From CADEDH01 sp965262175 (GTDB lineage Bacteria; Actinomycetota; Acidimicrobiia; Acidimicrobiales; SZUA-35): a stretch of DNA of 64,000 nt. Of the stretch, positions 1 through 9,203 are shown piece by piece. Position 1 is the stretch's first letter, and each line of letters starts with the position of its first letter. The position numbers and the translations under genes were made by a program. The notes under the pieces are model-generated. The model saw only the letters and a program-made list of their open reading frames with translations, had not been told where the DNA came from and did not search any database. The stretch covers positions 1,612,001 through 1,676,000 of the forward strand of contig CBDHES010000002.1 of assembly GCA_965262175.1 (NCBI GenBank), read 5' to 3'.

Positions 1-1
1 A

Positions 2-430
2 CTCGACGATCCGGTATGGGAGCGGTCGGGCCACACCCAGAAGGGTCGGGACGGCTGCCGGGTCCCGCTGCCGTGGACCCTCGACGGGCCATCGGCGGGG
101 TTCGGGTCGGGGTCGTCATGGCTTCCTCAGCCCCCGGGGTGGGAGCGGCTGTCGGCCGAGGCCCAGGCCGGTGACGGTGCCTCGACCCTCGAGCTGTACC
201 GGGCGGCGATCGCCATCCGAGCCGAGCTCGGCGTGGCCGACGAAGAGTTGACCTGGGTCGATGCCGAACCCGACGTGCTGGCCTTCCGCCGGGGCAGCGG
301 CCTGACGTGCGTGGTCAACCTGGGATCGACCCCGGTCGAGTTGCCGGCCCACACCGAGGTGCTCCTGGTCAGCGACGACCTCCAGAGCCCCTCGACGCTC
401 GGTCCCGACGCTGCGGCCTGGCTCCGCTGA
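2..430 (+). CDS. Alpha-glucosidase (GH13), C-terminal part only
   Basis: The frame is open from the first bases of the window and ends at a TGA at 428-430, so only about 142 C-terminal residues are present. The first residues read DPVWERSGHTQKGRDGCR followed by VPLPW. That motif is typical of GH13 alpha-glucosidases and oligo-1,6-glucosidases (alpha-1,4 or alpha-1,6 glucoside hydrolysis) at the end of the catalytic barrel. A short beta-sandwich C-domain follows, ending LGPDAAAWLR. The catalytic residues lie outside the window, so substrate preference cannot be judged. The gene probably contributes to maltose, sucrose or trehalose use in the cytoplasm. The next gene has its own promoter, so this looks like the end of a transcription unit. 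Confidence 0.85.
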   Translation, partial: LDDPVWERSGHTQKGRDGCRVPLPWTLDGPSAGFGSGSSWLPQPPGWERLSAEAQAGDGASTLELYRAAIAIRAELGVADEELTWVDAEPDVLAFRRGSGLTCVVNLGSTPVELPAHTEVLLVSDDLQSPSTLGPDAAAWLR

Positions 431-548
431 TCCCGGCCCGTCGGCCGGCCCGAGGCGGCACCGCCGAGGGCGGGTATCCACCCTGAGAAGGATGCCCGAC
501 GGGCCGAAAATCATCTTCCAGGGGGAAGGCACCGTCACCGGGCCGCTC

Positions 549-554
549 TAGGTT
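549..554 (+). promoter_or_regulatory. -10 box (TAGGTT) of the ABC transporter operon
   Basis: TAGGTT fits the actinobacterial TAnnnT -10 pattern. Transcription from it would begin near base 561, downstream of the in-frame ATG at 556, which therefore cannot be the start. It leaves a leader of about 64 bases containing a GGAG Shine-Dalgarno before the ATG at 625. Position and pattern are seen; activity is inferred. Confidence 0.45.
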
Positions 555-624
555 CATGGCGGGGCGCGCCGTGGCGACCACGGGCTCGACCCCGACGAAG
601 ACGTCGCCTGAACGGAGCCCTGCC

Positions 625-1416
625 ATGACCGACGCCACCACCGATTCGGCCAGCGCGACCCAGCTGGCCACCGACCACTCGACGAACGGCGGCCTCCCGG
701 CCGCCCGGGCCGAGGCGGCGAGCAAGATCTACGGGTCGGGCGACACCGAAGTGCACGCCCTCCGAAGCGTCGACGTCACCTTCGAACAGGGGGTGTTCAC
801 CGCCATCATGGGCCCGTCGGGGTCCGGCAAGTCGACCCTCATGCACTGCATGGCCGGCCTCGACCGTTTGACCTCGGGGGAGACGTTCGTCGGCGACACC
901 CCGATCTCGTCGCTGTCCGACAAGCAGCTCACGGTGCTGCGGCGGGAGAAGGTCGGGTTCATCTTCCAGGCGTTCAACCTGATCCCCACCCTGACCGCCC
1001 GGGAGAACATCACCCTCCCGATGGACCTCGGCGGCGCCAAGTTCGATGACGCCTGGGTCGACGAGGTGATCGCCACCGTCGGCCTGGCCGACCGCACGAC
1101 CCACCGCCCCAACGAGCTGTCGGGCGGTCAGCAACAGCGGGTGGCGGTGGCCCGGGCGCTGGCCAGCCGGCCCGACATCGTGTTCGGCGACGAGCCGACC
1201 GGCAACCTCGACTCCCGGACCTCGGCCGAGATCCTCAGCTTCATGCAGCGGGCGGTCAAGGAGCTGGGCCAGACGATCGTCATGGTGACCCACGACCCGA
1301 CGTCGGCCTCCTACGCCGACCGGGTGCTGTTCCTGGCCGACGGGGAGATCGTGACCGAGATCTTCGAGCCGACGCCCGACTCGGTGCTCGACACGATCAA
1401 GCACCTGGGGGACTGA
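625..1416 (+). CDS. ABC transporter ATP-binding protein (MacB/LolD type)
   Basis: ATPase of 263 residues that would energise the adjacent FtsX-like permease at the inner face of the membrane. Walker A GPSGSGKST lies near residues 63-71, the Q-loop is in FIFQAFNLIP, the signature LSGGQQQR near 165, and Walker B IVFGDEPTG near 187. The sequence around Walker A and the downstream NLDSRTS are typical of the MacB/LolD family, which exports lipoproteins, peptides or drugs rather than importing nutrients. The ATG at 625 is chosen because GGAG sits about 8 bases upstream; an upstream ATG at 556 lies too close to the -10 box. The permease follows after 5 bases. Substrate unknown. Confidence 0.9.
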   Translation: MTDATTDSASATQLATDHSTNGGLPAARAEAASKIYGSGDTEVHALRSVDVTFEQGVFTAIMGPSGSGKSTLMHCMAGLDRLTSGETFVGDTPISSLSDKQLTVLRREKVGFIFQAFNLIPTLTARENITLPMDLGGAKFDDAWVDEVIATVGLADRTTHRPNELSGGQQQRVAVARALASRPDIVFGDEPTGNLDSRTSAEILSFMQRAVKELGQTIVMVTHDPTSASYADRVLFLADGEIVTEIFEPTPDSVLDTIKHLGD

Positions 1417-1421
1417 TCACC

Positions 1422-4343
1422 ATGTCGTTCCCTCGCCTGCCCCGCGTCATCGCGGTCCCCCTCATCATCGTCTTCGCCCTTCCGATCTTCGTCTACTTCA
1501 TGGTCGATGCCCTGATCAGCCTCCGCCGCGGCTCCATCCGGCGGGTCGTGTGGCGGGGCATCGTGGCCAACATCGGCCGCCTCGTGCTGACCCTCGTCTC
1601 GGTGATCCTGGGCGTGGCGTTCGTCTCGGGATCGTTCGTCCTGGCCGACAGCCTCCGCTCGGTCTTCAATCAGATCAGCGAGGACGCCTTCGCCGGGGTC
1701 GACGCCCAGATCCGGGCCGAGAGCCCCGAGCTCCAGTCGTCGCAGACGGCGATCACCCGGTTCGACGACTCGCTGGTCGAGGAGATCCAGGCCGTCCCCG
1801 AGGTCGAGTTCGCCGAGGGCGGCATCTTCGGGTTCGAGCAGACCTACTCCCTCGACGCCGACGGTGAGGTCAACCGACCGAACGGCCCACCGGTGTTCAC
1901 CACCTCGTGGGGCGGGGAGAGCCCGGTCTCGCCCTACACCCTGGTCGAGGGCACCGCCCCGTCCGGCCAGCAGGTCGCCCTCGACGCGGCCCAGGTCTCG
2001 GCCGGCGGCTTCGCCGTCGGCGACGAGATCACGATGGTGCTCCCCACCGGTGAGCCCGAGGTCTTCGAGCTGTCGGGGATCATCGACTTCGGTGAGGGCG
2101 GCACCGGCGGCGCCTACTTCAACGCCTTCGATCTGGCGACCACCCAGCGGGTGCTCGACGCCGGCCCCCTGGTCGACTCGATCGTGGTCAACGCCGTCGA
2201 CGACGTCTCCAACGTCGACCTGCTGGCCGCCATCGGCGACGTCGTACCCGACGGCATCGAGGTCGTCTCCGGGGAGACGGTCATCGATGAGCAGCAGGAC
2301 CAGTTCGGGACGTTCATCGACATCTTCGGCAACATCCTCCTGGGGTTCGCCGTCGTGGTGCTGTTCGTGTCGACGTTCATCATCTACAACACGTTCGCCA
2401 TCCTGGTCGGTCAACGCACCCGCCAGCTCGGCGTCCTCCGCTCGGTCGGGGCCAGCACCCGCCAGATCCGGGCCCTGGTCCTCCTGGAGGCGGTGGTCAT
2501 CGGGATCATCTCGTCGGTGATCGGCCTCTTCGGCGGCCTCGGCGTGGCCCAGATCCTCAAGAGCCTGTTCAACTCGGGGGGCAACTCGTTCCCCGATGGG
2601 CCCCTCGAGTTGCAGCCCCGGACGATCGTGGTCGTCGTGATGGTCGGGCTGGTCGTGACGGTCCTCTCGGCCCTCCTGCCCGCTCTCCGGGCCTCCCGGG
2701 TGTCGCCCCTCGAAGCGGTCCGCGACGGGGCCCGCCAGCAGCGGAGCGCAACCGTGCGGTTCATCCTCGGCGCCCTGGTGCTGGCGTTCGGGCTGTTCCT
2801 GCTGTTCTCCGGCATGTTCGGCGAGTTCGACGCCATCGCCCAGCGGCTGGGATCGATCGGGCTCGGCGCCGCCCTCACCTTCATCGGTGTGGCCATGCTG
2901 TCCGGTCTGTTCGCCGGGGTGGCGGTCAAGGGGATCGGCCGGCCGCCCTTCGTCGCCCTCGCCTCCCTGGTCAGCGGCCTGATCCTCGTCCTCGGCGGGC
3001 TGCTTGCGGCGCTCGGCCCGGCCACCTTCGACGAGGGGGGACCGATCGGGGGGATCGGCCTGATCCGGGAGGGCTTCGGGTCCGACGGGATCGGCGGGGC
3101 GATCGGCTGGATCGTGGCCGGCCTCGTCGCCATCGCCATCGGGGCGGCGTTCGTCCGGGTCGGGCTGCCGACCCTGATCGACGGGTACCGGCTGGTGAAG
3201 TCGCTGTTCACCCGCGACGATGCCCTGACCCTGGTCAACATGTCGCGGGACAACGCCAGCCGGAACCCCCAGCGCACCGCGGCCACCTCGACGGCCCTGA
3301 TGATCGGCCTGGCGCTGATCACCGGGGTGGCGGTGTTGAGCGCCTCGATCCTGGCCACCTTCGACCGGTTGCTCGACGATGCCATCGCTGCCGACCTGTT
3401 CGTGTTCGAGGAGGCCCAGGGCCTGCCGTTCTCGTCGGTGCTGGCCGACCAGCTCGAAGAGCTGCCCGAGGTCGAGGCGGTGGCGGGGTTCGTCCCGGTC
3501 GAGATGCGGATCGACGACAGCGTCGAGAGCGTTGCCGGGTTCGACACCGACACCGGGACCGAGGTCATCAACTACGGCATCGTGGAGGGGACCCCGTTCA
3601 TCACCACCGAGGGGATCGCCGTTCTCGACACGACGGCCGAGGAGCAGGGCCTGACCCTCGGCGACCAGGTCGCCGTCGAGTTCGAGGATGGGGCCACCCT
3701 CGACCTGACCGTCGAGGCGATCTACGACGACAACACCGTCGTCGGGACGTCGTGGCTGATCAACCGGGAACGGGCCCGCATGCACCTCCCGATCGACGAG
3801 ATCGGCTTCCTCGGCGTCACCTTCCCCGAGGGGGCCGACATCGAGACCAGCCGGGCCGCCGTCGAGCAGGTGACGGCCAGCTTCCCCCAGCTCACCACCC
3901 AGGACAACACCGAGTTCCAGGAGCAGACCGAGGACCAGATCGCCCAGCTGCAGATCGTGATCAACGGGCTCCTGGTGCTGTGCCTGATCGTCGCCTTCTT
4001 CGGCATCATCAACACGATGGCCCTGTCGGTGCTGGAGCGGACCCGGGAGATCGGCCTGCTCCGGGCGGTCGGCATGACCCGGGACCAGCTGCGGTCGACG
4101 ATCCGGTCCGAGGCGGTCGTCGTCAGCGTCTTCGGCGCCCTCCTCGGGGTGTTGATGGGGCTGCTGCTCGGTTGGGCGGCGGTCGTCGCCATCCCCGACA
4201 GCTTCATCAGCGAGGTCGGCATCCCGTGGGTCCAGCTCGTGGCCTACGTGATCGTCGGGGCCATGATCGGGCTGGTCGCCGCCTACTTCCCCGCTCGCCG
4301 GGCGGCCAACCTCAACGTGCTGGACGCCATCGCCTACGAGTGA
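1422..4343 (+). CDS. ABC transporter permease with two FtsX domains
   Basis: A 973-residue membrane protein paired with the ATPase 5 bases upstream. It opens with a hydrophobic segment (residues about 8-28) and a second near 45-65, then a long extracytoplasmic MacB-type periplasmic-core domain. The first FtsX core (about 300-435) has the typical RTRQLGVLRSVGAS motif, then come several more membrane helices (about 445-590). A second extracytoplasmic domain and a second FtsX core (about 845-970) follow, with RTREIGLLRAVGM and the closing PARRAANLNVLDAI. This duplicated architecture belongs to large single-chain permeases common in actinobacteria, so one protein forms both halves of the channel. 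A mechanotransmission or lipoprotein/peptide-export role fits; the cargo is not deducible. Confidence 0.9.
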   Translation: MSFPRLPRVIAVPLIIVFALPIFVYFMVDALISLRRGSIRRVVWRGIVANIGRLVLTLVSVILGVAFVSGSFVLADSLRSVFNQISEDAFAGVDAQIRAESPELQSSQTAITRFDDSLVEEIQAVPEVEFAEGGIFGFEQTYSLDADGEVNRPNGPPVFTTSWGGESPVSPYTLVEGTAPSGQQVALDAAQVSAGGFAVGDEITMVLPTGEPEVFELSGIIDFGEGGTGGAYFNAFDLATTQRVLDAGPLVDSIVVNAVDDVSNVDLLAAIGDVVPDGIEVVSGETVIDEQQDQFGTFIDIFGNILLGFAVVVLFVSTFIIYNTFAILVGQRTRQLGVLRSVGASTRQIRALVLLEAVVIGIISSVIGLFGGLGVAQILKSLFNSGGNSFPDGPLELQPRTIVVVVMVGLVVTVLSALLPALRASRVSPLEAVRDGARQQRSATVRFILGALVLAFGLFLLFSGMFGEFDAIAQRLGSIGLGAALTFIGVAMLSGLFAGVAVKGIGRPPFVALASLVSGLILVLGGLLAALGPATFDEGGPIGGIGLIREGFGSDGIGGAIGWIVAGLVAIAIGAAFVRVGLPTLIDGYRLVKSLFTRDDALTLVNMSRDNASRNPQRTAATSTALMIGLALITGVAVLSASILATFDRLLDDAIAADLFVFEEAQGLPFSSVLADQLEELPEVEAVAGFVPVEMRIDDSVESVAGFDTDTGTEVINYGIVEGTPFITTEGIAVLDTTAEEQGLTLGDQVAVEFEDGATLDLTVEAIYDDNTVVGTSWLINRERARMHLPIDEIGFLGVTFPEGADIETSRAAVEQVTASFPQLTTQDNTEFQEQTEDQIAQLQIVINGLLVLCLIVAFFGIINTMALSVLERTREIGLLRAVGMTRDQLRSTIRSEAVVVSVFGALLGVLMGLLLGWAAVVAIPDSFISEVGIPWVQLVAYVIVGAMIGLVAAYFPARRAANLNVLDAIAYE

Positions 4344-4354
4344 CCGGCCATCGA

Positions 4355-4360
4355 TAGGGT
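4355..4360 (+). promoter_or_regulatory. -10 box (TAGGGT) for leaderless pgi
   Basis: TAGGGT ends exactly 6 bases before the GTG start at 4367, so the RNA would begin at the start codon. No Shine-Dalgarno is visible. The box lies in the 23-base gap after the permease gene. Confidence 0.5.
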
Positions 4361-4366
4361 CGGGGC

Positions 4367-5977
4367 GTGTCCGATGAACGACGCGTCCCTCCCCCGCCAC
4401 CAACCGAGCTGGCGGCGTGGTCGGCTCTCACCGACCACGCCGCAGCCCGGTCGAAGCTCCAGCTCCGCGACCTGTTCACCGCCGACCCCGAGCGGGTCGA
4501 TCGGCTGACGATCGAGGCGGCCGGCTTGGCCGTCGACTTCTCCAAGAACCTCGTCACCCCCGAGATCGTCGACGCCCTGGGCCGCCTGGCCGACGAGGCG
4601 GGCCTGGCCGACGCCCGGGACGCCATGTTCCGGGGTGACCGGATCAACGTCACCGAGGACCGATCGGTCCTCCACACCGCGCTCCGTCGCCCAGCCGATC
4701 AGCCCCTGGTCGTCGACGGGACCGACGTGACCGCCGACGTCCACGGCGAGCTGGCCTCGATGGCCGCTTTCGCCGACCAGGTCCGGGACGGTACCTGGCG
4801 GGGGGCCACCGGGGAGCCGATCTCGGCGGTGGTGAACATCGGGATCGGCGGCTCGGACCTCGGTCCGGCCATGGCCCACCACGCCCTCCGGCCCCATTCC
4901 CGGCGTGACCTGACGTTCCGGTTCGTGTCGAACATCGACCCCTCGGCCCTCCACGAAGCGCTGGTCGACCTCGACCCGGCCACCACCCTGTTCGTCGTGG
5001 TGTCGAAGTCGTTCGGCACGATCGAGACCCTGACCAACGCCCGGTCGGCCCGGACCTGGTTGACCGACGCCTTGGGCGACGGGGCGGTGGCCCGCCACTT
5101 CGTCGCGGTGTCGACCAACGCCGATCGGGTGGCCGATTTCGGGATCGACGTGGCCAACATGTTCGGCTTCTGGGACTGGGTCGGTGGCCGGTACTCGGTG
5201 GGTTCGGCGGTCGGCCTGTCGTTGATGGTGGCGATCGGACCGGACGGCTTCCGGGACTTCCTGGCCGGGATGGCCGAGATCGACGACCACTTCCGGGCTG
5301 CGCCGTGGTCGTCCAACCTGCCGGCGCTGATGGGGCTGCTCGGGATCTGGTACACCGACTTCCTCGGGGCCGAGTCCCACGCCGTCCTCCCCTACAGCGA
5401 CCACCTGGCCCGGTTCCCCGCCTACCTCCAGCAGCTCGACATGGAGTCCAACGGCAAGCGGGTCGACGCCCACGGCCGACCGGTGACCGCCGGCACCGGT
5501 CCGATCGTGTGGGGCGAGCCGGGAACGAACGGCCAGCACGCCTTCTACCAACTCCTCCACCAGGGCACCCACCTGGTGCCGTGTGACTTCATCGGGTTCG
5601 CCGAGGCGACCGACCCGATCGGCGTTCACCACGACCTGCTGATGGCCAACTTCTTCGCCCAGACCGAGGCCCTGGCGTTCGGCCAGGATCACGACGACCC
5701 GCAGCGGGCCTTCGACGGCAACCGGCCGACGACGACGATCCTGGCCCAACGGCTCGACCCTCGGACCCTCGGTCGGCTGATCGCCCTCTACGAGCACAAG
5801 GTGTTCACGATGGGAGCGATCTGGGGCATCAACTCCTTCGACCAGTTCGGGGTGGAGTTGGGCAAGGTGTTGGCGACCGCCATCGAGCCGGAGCTGACCG
5901 CGACCTCGCCGTTGGGCCACGACCCGTCGACCAATGCCCTGATCGCCCGCTACCGCTCGATGCGCCGCTCGACCTGA
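4367..5977 (+). CDS. pgi: Glucose-6-phosphate isomerase
   Basis: Interconverts glucose 6-phosphate and fructose 6-phosphate in glycolysis/gluconeogenesis; cytoplasmic. The 536 residues match the usual length of the long bacterial form. The phosphate-binding GIGGSDLGP is near residue 159, ESNGKRVDAHG near 361, and the signature GEPGTNGQHAFYQLLHQG near 383-400. The start is a GTG at 4367, six bases after TAGGGT, with no ribosome binding site, consistent with a leaderless message. It also supplies fructose 6-phosphate, the precursor of the amino sugars used by the adjacent nonulosonate operon on the other strand. Confidence 0.97.
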   Translation: MSDERRVPPPPPTELAAWSALTDHAAARSKLQLRDLFTADPERVDRLTIEAAGLAVDFSKNLVTPEIVDALGRLADEAGLADARDAMFRGDRINVTEDRSVLHTALRRPADQPLVVDGTDVTADVHGELASMAAFADQVRDGTWRGATGEPISAVVNIGIGGSDLGPAMAHHALRPHSRRDLTFRFVSNIDPSALHEALVDLDPATTLFVVVSKSFGTIETLTNARSARTWLTDALGDGAVARHFVAVSTNADRVADFGIDVANMFGFWDWVGGRYSVGSAVGLSLMVAIGPDGFRDFLAGMAEIDDHFRAAPWSSNLPALMGLLGIWYTDFLGAESHAVLPYSDHLARFPAYLQQLDMESNGKRVDAHGRPVTAGTGPIVWGEPGTNGQHAFYQLLHQGTHLVPCDFIGFAEATDPIGVHHDLLMANFFAQTEALAFGQDHDDPQRAFDGNRPTTTILAQRLDPRTLGRLIALYEHKVFTMGAIWGINSFDQFGVELGKVLATAIEPELTATSPLGHDPSTNALIARYRSMRRST

Positions 5978-5996
5978 CCCGGGACCCTGACCCGGG
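5978..5996. terminator. Possible bidirectional hairpin between pgi and the convergent operon
   Basis: CCCGGG at 5978-5983 and at 5991-5996 can pair across a 7-base loop, in the 33-base gap between two convergent genes. The stem is short (6 bp, all GC) and no U-tract follows, so this is tentative. Confidence 0.3.
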
Positions 5997-6010
5997 ACCG
6001 TGACCCGCTC

Positions 6011-6682
6011 TCAGTGGCAGGCGGGGCCGAAGACCTGGAGGCGGGAACCGGGGTGGTCGGCCCGGACCCGGTGGTCGGGGTACCGACCGGCGACCATGCT
6101 CCGGGCCGGCACGTCGGTCCCCAGCACGAACGAGCCGGCACCGAAGGTGACGTCGTCGCCGACGTCGCAGCCACCGATCACGGTGGCGTTGGCGAAGAGC
6201 ACCACACCGTCGCCGAACGTCGGGTAGGCGTCGGGCCCGGTCGACCCGATCGTGCAGTTCTGGTAGACGGCGAAGTAGTCGCCGTAGCGGGCATTGCCGA
6301 TCACCGTCCCCACCGGGTGGCAGAACAGGAACACCGGTGGGAGCTCGATGGCGTAGAACGCGTCGACCCCGTGGAGGGCCTTGTTGAGGAGGAACAGCTT
6401 CTCGGCCAGCGGGGTGTGCCCGTTGGCCCGGTACTCGGCGTTGCCCGCCAGGTAGAGGAACATGGCGTACTGGTCGGAGTGGAGGTGGTTGAACCTCGGC
6501 CGACCATCGACCTGGAAGTACTTCTTGCCGATCCGGCTGAAGCAGTGCTCCATCCGGACCAGGGCCTCGCTGACCGCCTCGGCCAGCGAGCGCCGGGTGG
6601 CCGGGCTCCCGTCGGGGAAGAAGTGGTCGAGCTGTCCGCCGACGTAGTCCTGCAACTCGGTGCGGCCGAGTGTCGTTCTCAT
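6011..6682 (-). CDS. Serine-acetyltransferase-like hexapeptide acyltransferase
   Basis: Last gene of the nonulosonate operon; 223 residues. The N-terminal half is helical (LAEAVSEALVRMEHCFSRIG). The C-terminal half (about 115-205) has the left-handed beta-helix hexapeptide pattern (IGNARYGDYFAVYQNCTIGS, FGDGVVLFANATVIGG, VGDDVTFGAGSFV). This resembles CysE-like proteins found in polysaccharide loci, where they probably acylate a sugar rather than serine. The ATG at 6682 overlaps the flippase stop by 4 bases and has a strong AGGAG 5-8 bases upstream. A role in O- or N-acetylation of the exported glycan is inferred from context; true serine acetyltransferase activity is possible but less likely. 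Confidence 0.8.
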   Translation of the reverse strand: MRTTLGRTELQDYVGGQLDHFFPDGSPATRRSLAEAVSEALVRMEHCFSRIGKKYFQVDGRPRFNHLHSDQYAMFLYLAGNAEYRANGHTPLAEKLFLLNKALHGVDAFYAIELPPVFLFCHPVGTVIGNARYGDYFAVYQNCTIGSTGPDAYPTFGDGVVLFANATVIGGCDVGDDVTFGAGSFVLGTDVPARSMVAGRYPDHRVRADHPGSRLQVFGPACH

Positions 6683-8148
6683 GGGATCTCCTCTTTGCCC
6701 GCACCCTCGCGATCTCCCTGTCGGCGGCGGACCGCCGACATCAACCACGCGGCGAGCGCCATCGCCGCGACGACTCGAACGACCAGGCCGACCCCGGCCA
6801 CCGGCGCCCCGGCGCCGACGGCGACGGCCCCGGCCGCCACGACCGATCCGACGGCCAGGGCCCGGCCGTCGACGGCGAACCGCGGATCGAACCGGCGGGC
6901 ACCGGCTGCGCTCAACGCGGCCAGGAGCCCGTAGCTGGCGACGGTCGCGGTGGCCGCTCCGTCGAGCCCGAGGGGGCCGATCAGGGCGGCGTTGAGCCCC
7001 AGGTTGGCCACGGCCGCCACGACGGTGGCGCCGGCCACCATCGACAAGCGCTCGCTCCCCAAGAGCGAGATCTGGGCCGCCAGGTAGACGGCGAAGGGCA
7101 CCGCCGACGCTCCGACGAGGCCGGCCACGAGGCGGATCGCCGCCGGCTCGTAGGTCGGGCCGGCGGCCAGGTCGATCACCACCGGTGCGGCCAGACCGGC
7201 GACACCGCCCAGCGCCGCGGCGCCGAGCAGGAACAGCCCGGAGCTGCGGTGGAGGGCGGCGGACCGCTCGACGCCGGGCCGATGGCCGAGCACGTGGGGT
7301 GCCCATGCCGACGAGGCGGCGGCCGCCACGACGACGCCCCCGGAGGCGAGCAGATAGGGGGCGTGGTACCGACCGACGGCGGCCGGTCCGATCATCACCT
7401 CGATGACGTAGCGGTCGCCGACGCTCAGCACGACGGTGGCCAGCGAGTGGACGATGGTCGGGGCGCCGATCCGGAGGGCGTCGCCGACGAGGCGGACCGG
7501 GACCGCTCGGGGTGACCGGGGTGGGACGGCAGCGACGGTCACCAGCACACCGACGAGCGCCGCCACGGCCCAACCGGCCAGGACGGTGATGGCCGCCGCC
7601 CCGCCGACGAGGGCCACCACGACGAGCCCCACGGCGTTGGCCGCCGGCCCGGTGGTCAGGGTGGCGGCGCCGTACAGTCCGACCCGACCCCAGCACCGAC
7701 TCCACGACTGCAGGTTCTGGGCGACCCCGGCGGCGGTGCCGATCAGTGCGCCGAGGACCAGCGCCCCGCCGACGCCGTCGACCCCGACCGCCGCCATCCC
7801 GGCCAGCACGGCCGCAGCGGCCAGCCCCAGGCCGACGGTGAGGGCCGACGCGCCGGTGATCAGGGCCCGGGACCGGTCGCGGCTCTCGGGCCGGTTGAAG
7901 TGGAGCACGGTCAGGGCGCTGGGCAGCCCAGCGGTCGCCACCGACCGGACCAGCTGGGCGGTGCCGACCGCGGTGGCGACGAGCCCCAGCTGGGCGGGGG
8001 CCAGCAGGGCCGCGGCCAGCGGCACCAGGGCCAGCGAACCGGCCGCCTGGAGGCCGGCGATCGCCACGTACCACGCTCCGGCGGTGACCGCTCCCGGGGC
8101 GGGGGCAGGGGCGGGGGCGGCGACCGATGCGGGGGCCGGGGCCGTCAT
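6679..8148 (-). CDS. Polysaccharide/lipid-linked oligosaccharide flippase
   Basis: A 489-residue protein made almost entirely of hydrophobic helices (about 12-14). It resembles the MOP superfamily (Wzx/RfbX-type) that flips undecaprenyl-linked oligosaccharide across the membrane. The sequence starts after an Ala/Pro-rich head, and typical features include WYVAIAGLQAAGSLALVPLA at the first helices and RYVIEVMIGPAAVGRY in the middle. The ATG at 8148 overlaps the upstream stop by 4 bases. Next to an O-antigen-ligase-like gene and nonulosonate synthesis genes, its likely job is export of the glycan made by this operon. Subfamily assignment (Wzx or MurJ-like) rests on hydropathy and context only. 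Confidence 0.8.
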   Translation of the reverse strand: MTAPAPASVAAPAPAPAPGAVTAGAWYVAIAGLQAAGSLALVPLAAALLAPAQLGLVATAVGTAQLVRSVATAGLPSALTVLHFNRPESRDRSRALITGASALTVGLGLAAAAVLAGMAAVGVDGVGGALVLGALIGTAAGVAQNLQSWSRCWGRVGLYGAATLTTGPAANAVGLVVVALVGGAAAITVLAGWAVAALVGVLVTVAAVPPRSPRAVPVRLVGDALRIGAPTIVHSLATVVLSVGDRYVIEVMIGPAAVGRYHAPYLLASGGVVVAAAASSAWAPHVLGHRPGVERSAALHRSSGLFLLGAAALGGVAGLAAPVVIDLAAGPTYEPAAIRLVAGLVGASAVPFAVYLAAQISLLGSERLSMVAGATVVAAVANLGLNAALIGPLGLDGAATATVASYGLLAALSAAGARRFDPRFAVDGRALAVGSVVAAGAVAVGAGAPVAGVGLVVRVVAAMALAAWLMSAVRRRQGDREGAGKEEIP

Positions 8149-9203
8149 CCGATGACGCCCGGCCGGACGGTGCTGATGGCGTCGACGTCTCCGTCGTCGA
8201 GGAACCGATCGAGGGGCACGGGATCGGCCAGCGAGCCGTAGACGGCGTCGGGGAGCCCGGGATGGTGGAGGGCCACGATCGGGCAGCCGAGGCTCGCCGC
8301 TTCGAGGAGACCGGTGCTGAAGAACGACACGACGACGGTGTCGGTCCGGAGGTGACGGCGAAAGGAGCCGCCCTCGGTGTCGATGACCGCCGGACCGGCC
8401 CCTCGCCGCCACGGGGTCGGATCACCCTTGGGGTGGGGGCGGGCGACGACCCGCCGCCCGTCGGCCGCCAGCCGATCGAGCCGGTCGAGGATCCGGGTGA
8501 TGATCGAGTTGGCCTCCGGGAGGTAGCCGCTGAGCTCCTGGCCGAGGAACAGCAGGTCGGCGTCTCCGGTCAGCGGCTCGTCGGGGGCGATCCCCTGGAG
8601 TCGGGCGAAGTCGATCCGGGTCGCCGCCCGAGGCTGGACCCGGGCCAGGAACTCGGCGAACGCCCGTCCGAAGAGCAGGTGCCCATCGAGGGACAGGTTG
8701 CCGAACCCCACGCCGATCGGGGCGTACCCGACCAACCGGTGGGCGAGGTCGGTGGTGACGATCCGGGCCCGCCGGACCGGGGTCCAGGTCCGCCATCCGG
8801 TCGTGGCGAACAGGCCGTGCTGGATGCCGATCTGGATCGCAGAGGGCGCGGTCCGCCGCAGGGACAAGCTCAGGTTGGTGGTCAGCCATCCCTCGGCCGT
8901 GTCGAAGACGACGACGCCGTCGGCCGGTACCCGACGTCGGAGCTCGGCCGTCGACGAGCGGACGGCGGCCCGACGATCACCGGGCGAGGCTGCGGCCGAG
9001 GCGACCGTCGCACGGAGATCGACATGGTCGACATGGTCGACACCGTCGACACCGGCGGCACGGCCGGCACCGTGGACACCGTCGACACCCAGGATCCGGG
9101 GCCAGACATGGGGTTCGGTCTGAACCGTCACGACCGGACGCCCGACGGCGGCCGGTAGCCACTCCCCCAGGGCGAGCAGCTCGGTCAGGTGTGGCGACGT
9201 CAT
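8145..9203 (-). CDS. Putative GT-B glycosyltransferase of the nonulosonate operon
   Basis: A 352-residue soluble protein, not closely recognised. The C-terminal half looks like the nucleotide-binding half of capsule-type or polysialyltransferase-type GT-B enzymes: VVARPHPKGDPTPW near residue 254-267, then VVSFFSTGLLEAASLGCPIV near 292-311. The middle holds IQIGIQHGLFATTGWRTW. The N-terminal part carries a short Val-Asp-rich repeat (about residues 38-63), encoded by an iterated 9-base motif, probably a flexible loop. Both ends overlap the neighbours by 4 bases (ATGA). Lying between a ligase and a flippase, it is the best candidate in the operon for the transferase that uses the CMP-activated nonulosonate, but this is inference. 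Confidence 0.6.
   Translation of the reverse strand: MTSPHLTELLALGEWLPAAVGRPVVTVQTEPHVWPRILGVDGVHGAGRAAGVDGVDHVDHVDLRATVASAAASPGDRRAAVRSSTAELRRRVPADGVVVFDTAEGWLTTNLSLSLRRTAPSAIQIGIQHGLFATTGWRTWTPVRRARIVTTDLAHRLVGYAPIGVGFGNLSLDGHLLFGRAFAEFLARVQPRAATRIDFARLQGIAPDEPLTGDADLLFLGQELSGYLPEANSIITRILDRLDRLAADGRRVVARPHPKGDPTPWRRGAGPAVIDTEGGSFRRHLRTDTVVVSFFSTGLLEAASLGCPIVALHHPGLPDAVYGSLADPVPLDRFLDDGDVDAISTVRPGVIG
9016..9089. repeat. Minisatellite of 9-base units within the glycosyltransferase gene
   Basis: The plus strand repeats ATGGTCGAC / ACCGTCGAC with one interruption. On the coding strand this reads as repeated GVD, DHV and HVD. The unit is a multiple of three, so copy changes would keep the frame. 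Confidence 0.7.

Noticed and set aside
116..538. A minus-strand frame over the 5' end of the window
   Set aside because: Antisense to the alpha-glucosidase 3' end; Arg/Gly-rich with no domain.
1311..4403. A 1030-codon open frame antisense to the ABC permease
   Set aside because: Its product is Gly/Asp/Arg/His-rich nonsense typical of antisense frames in high-GC DNA, and the permease on the other strand is clear.
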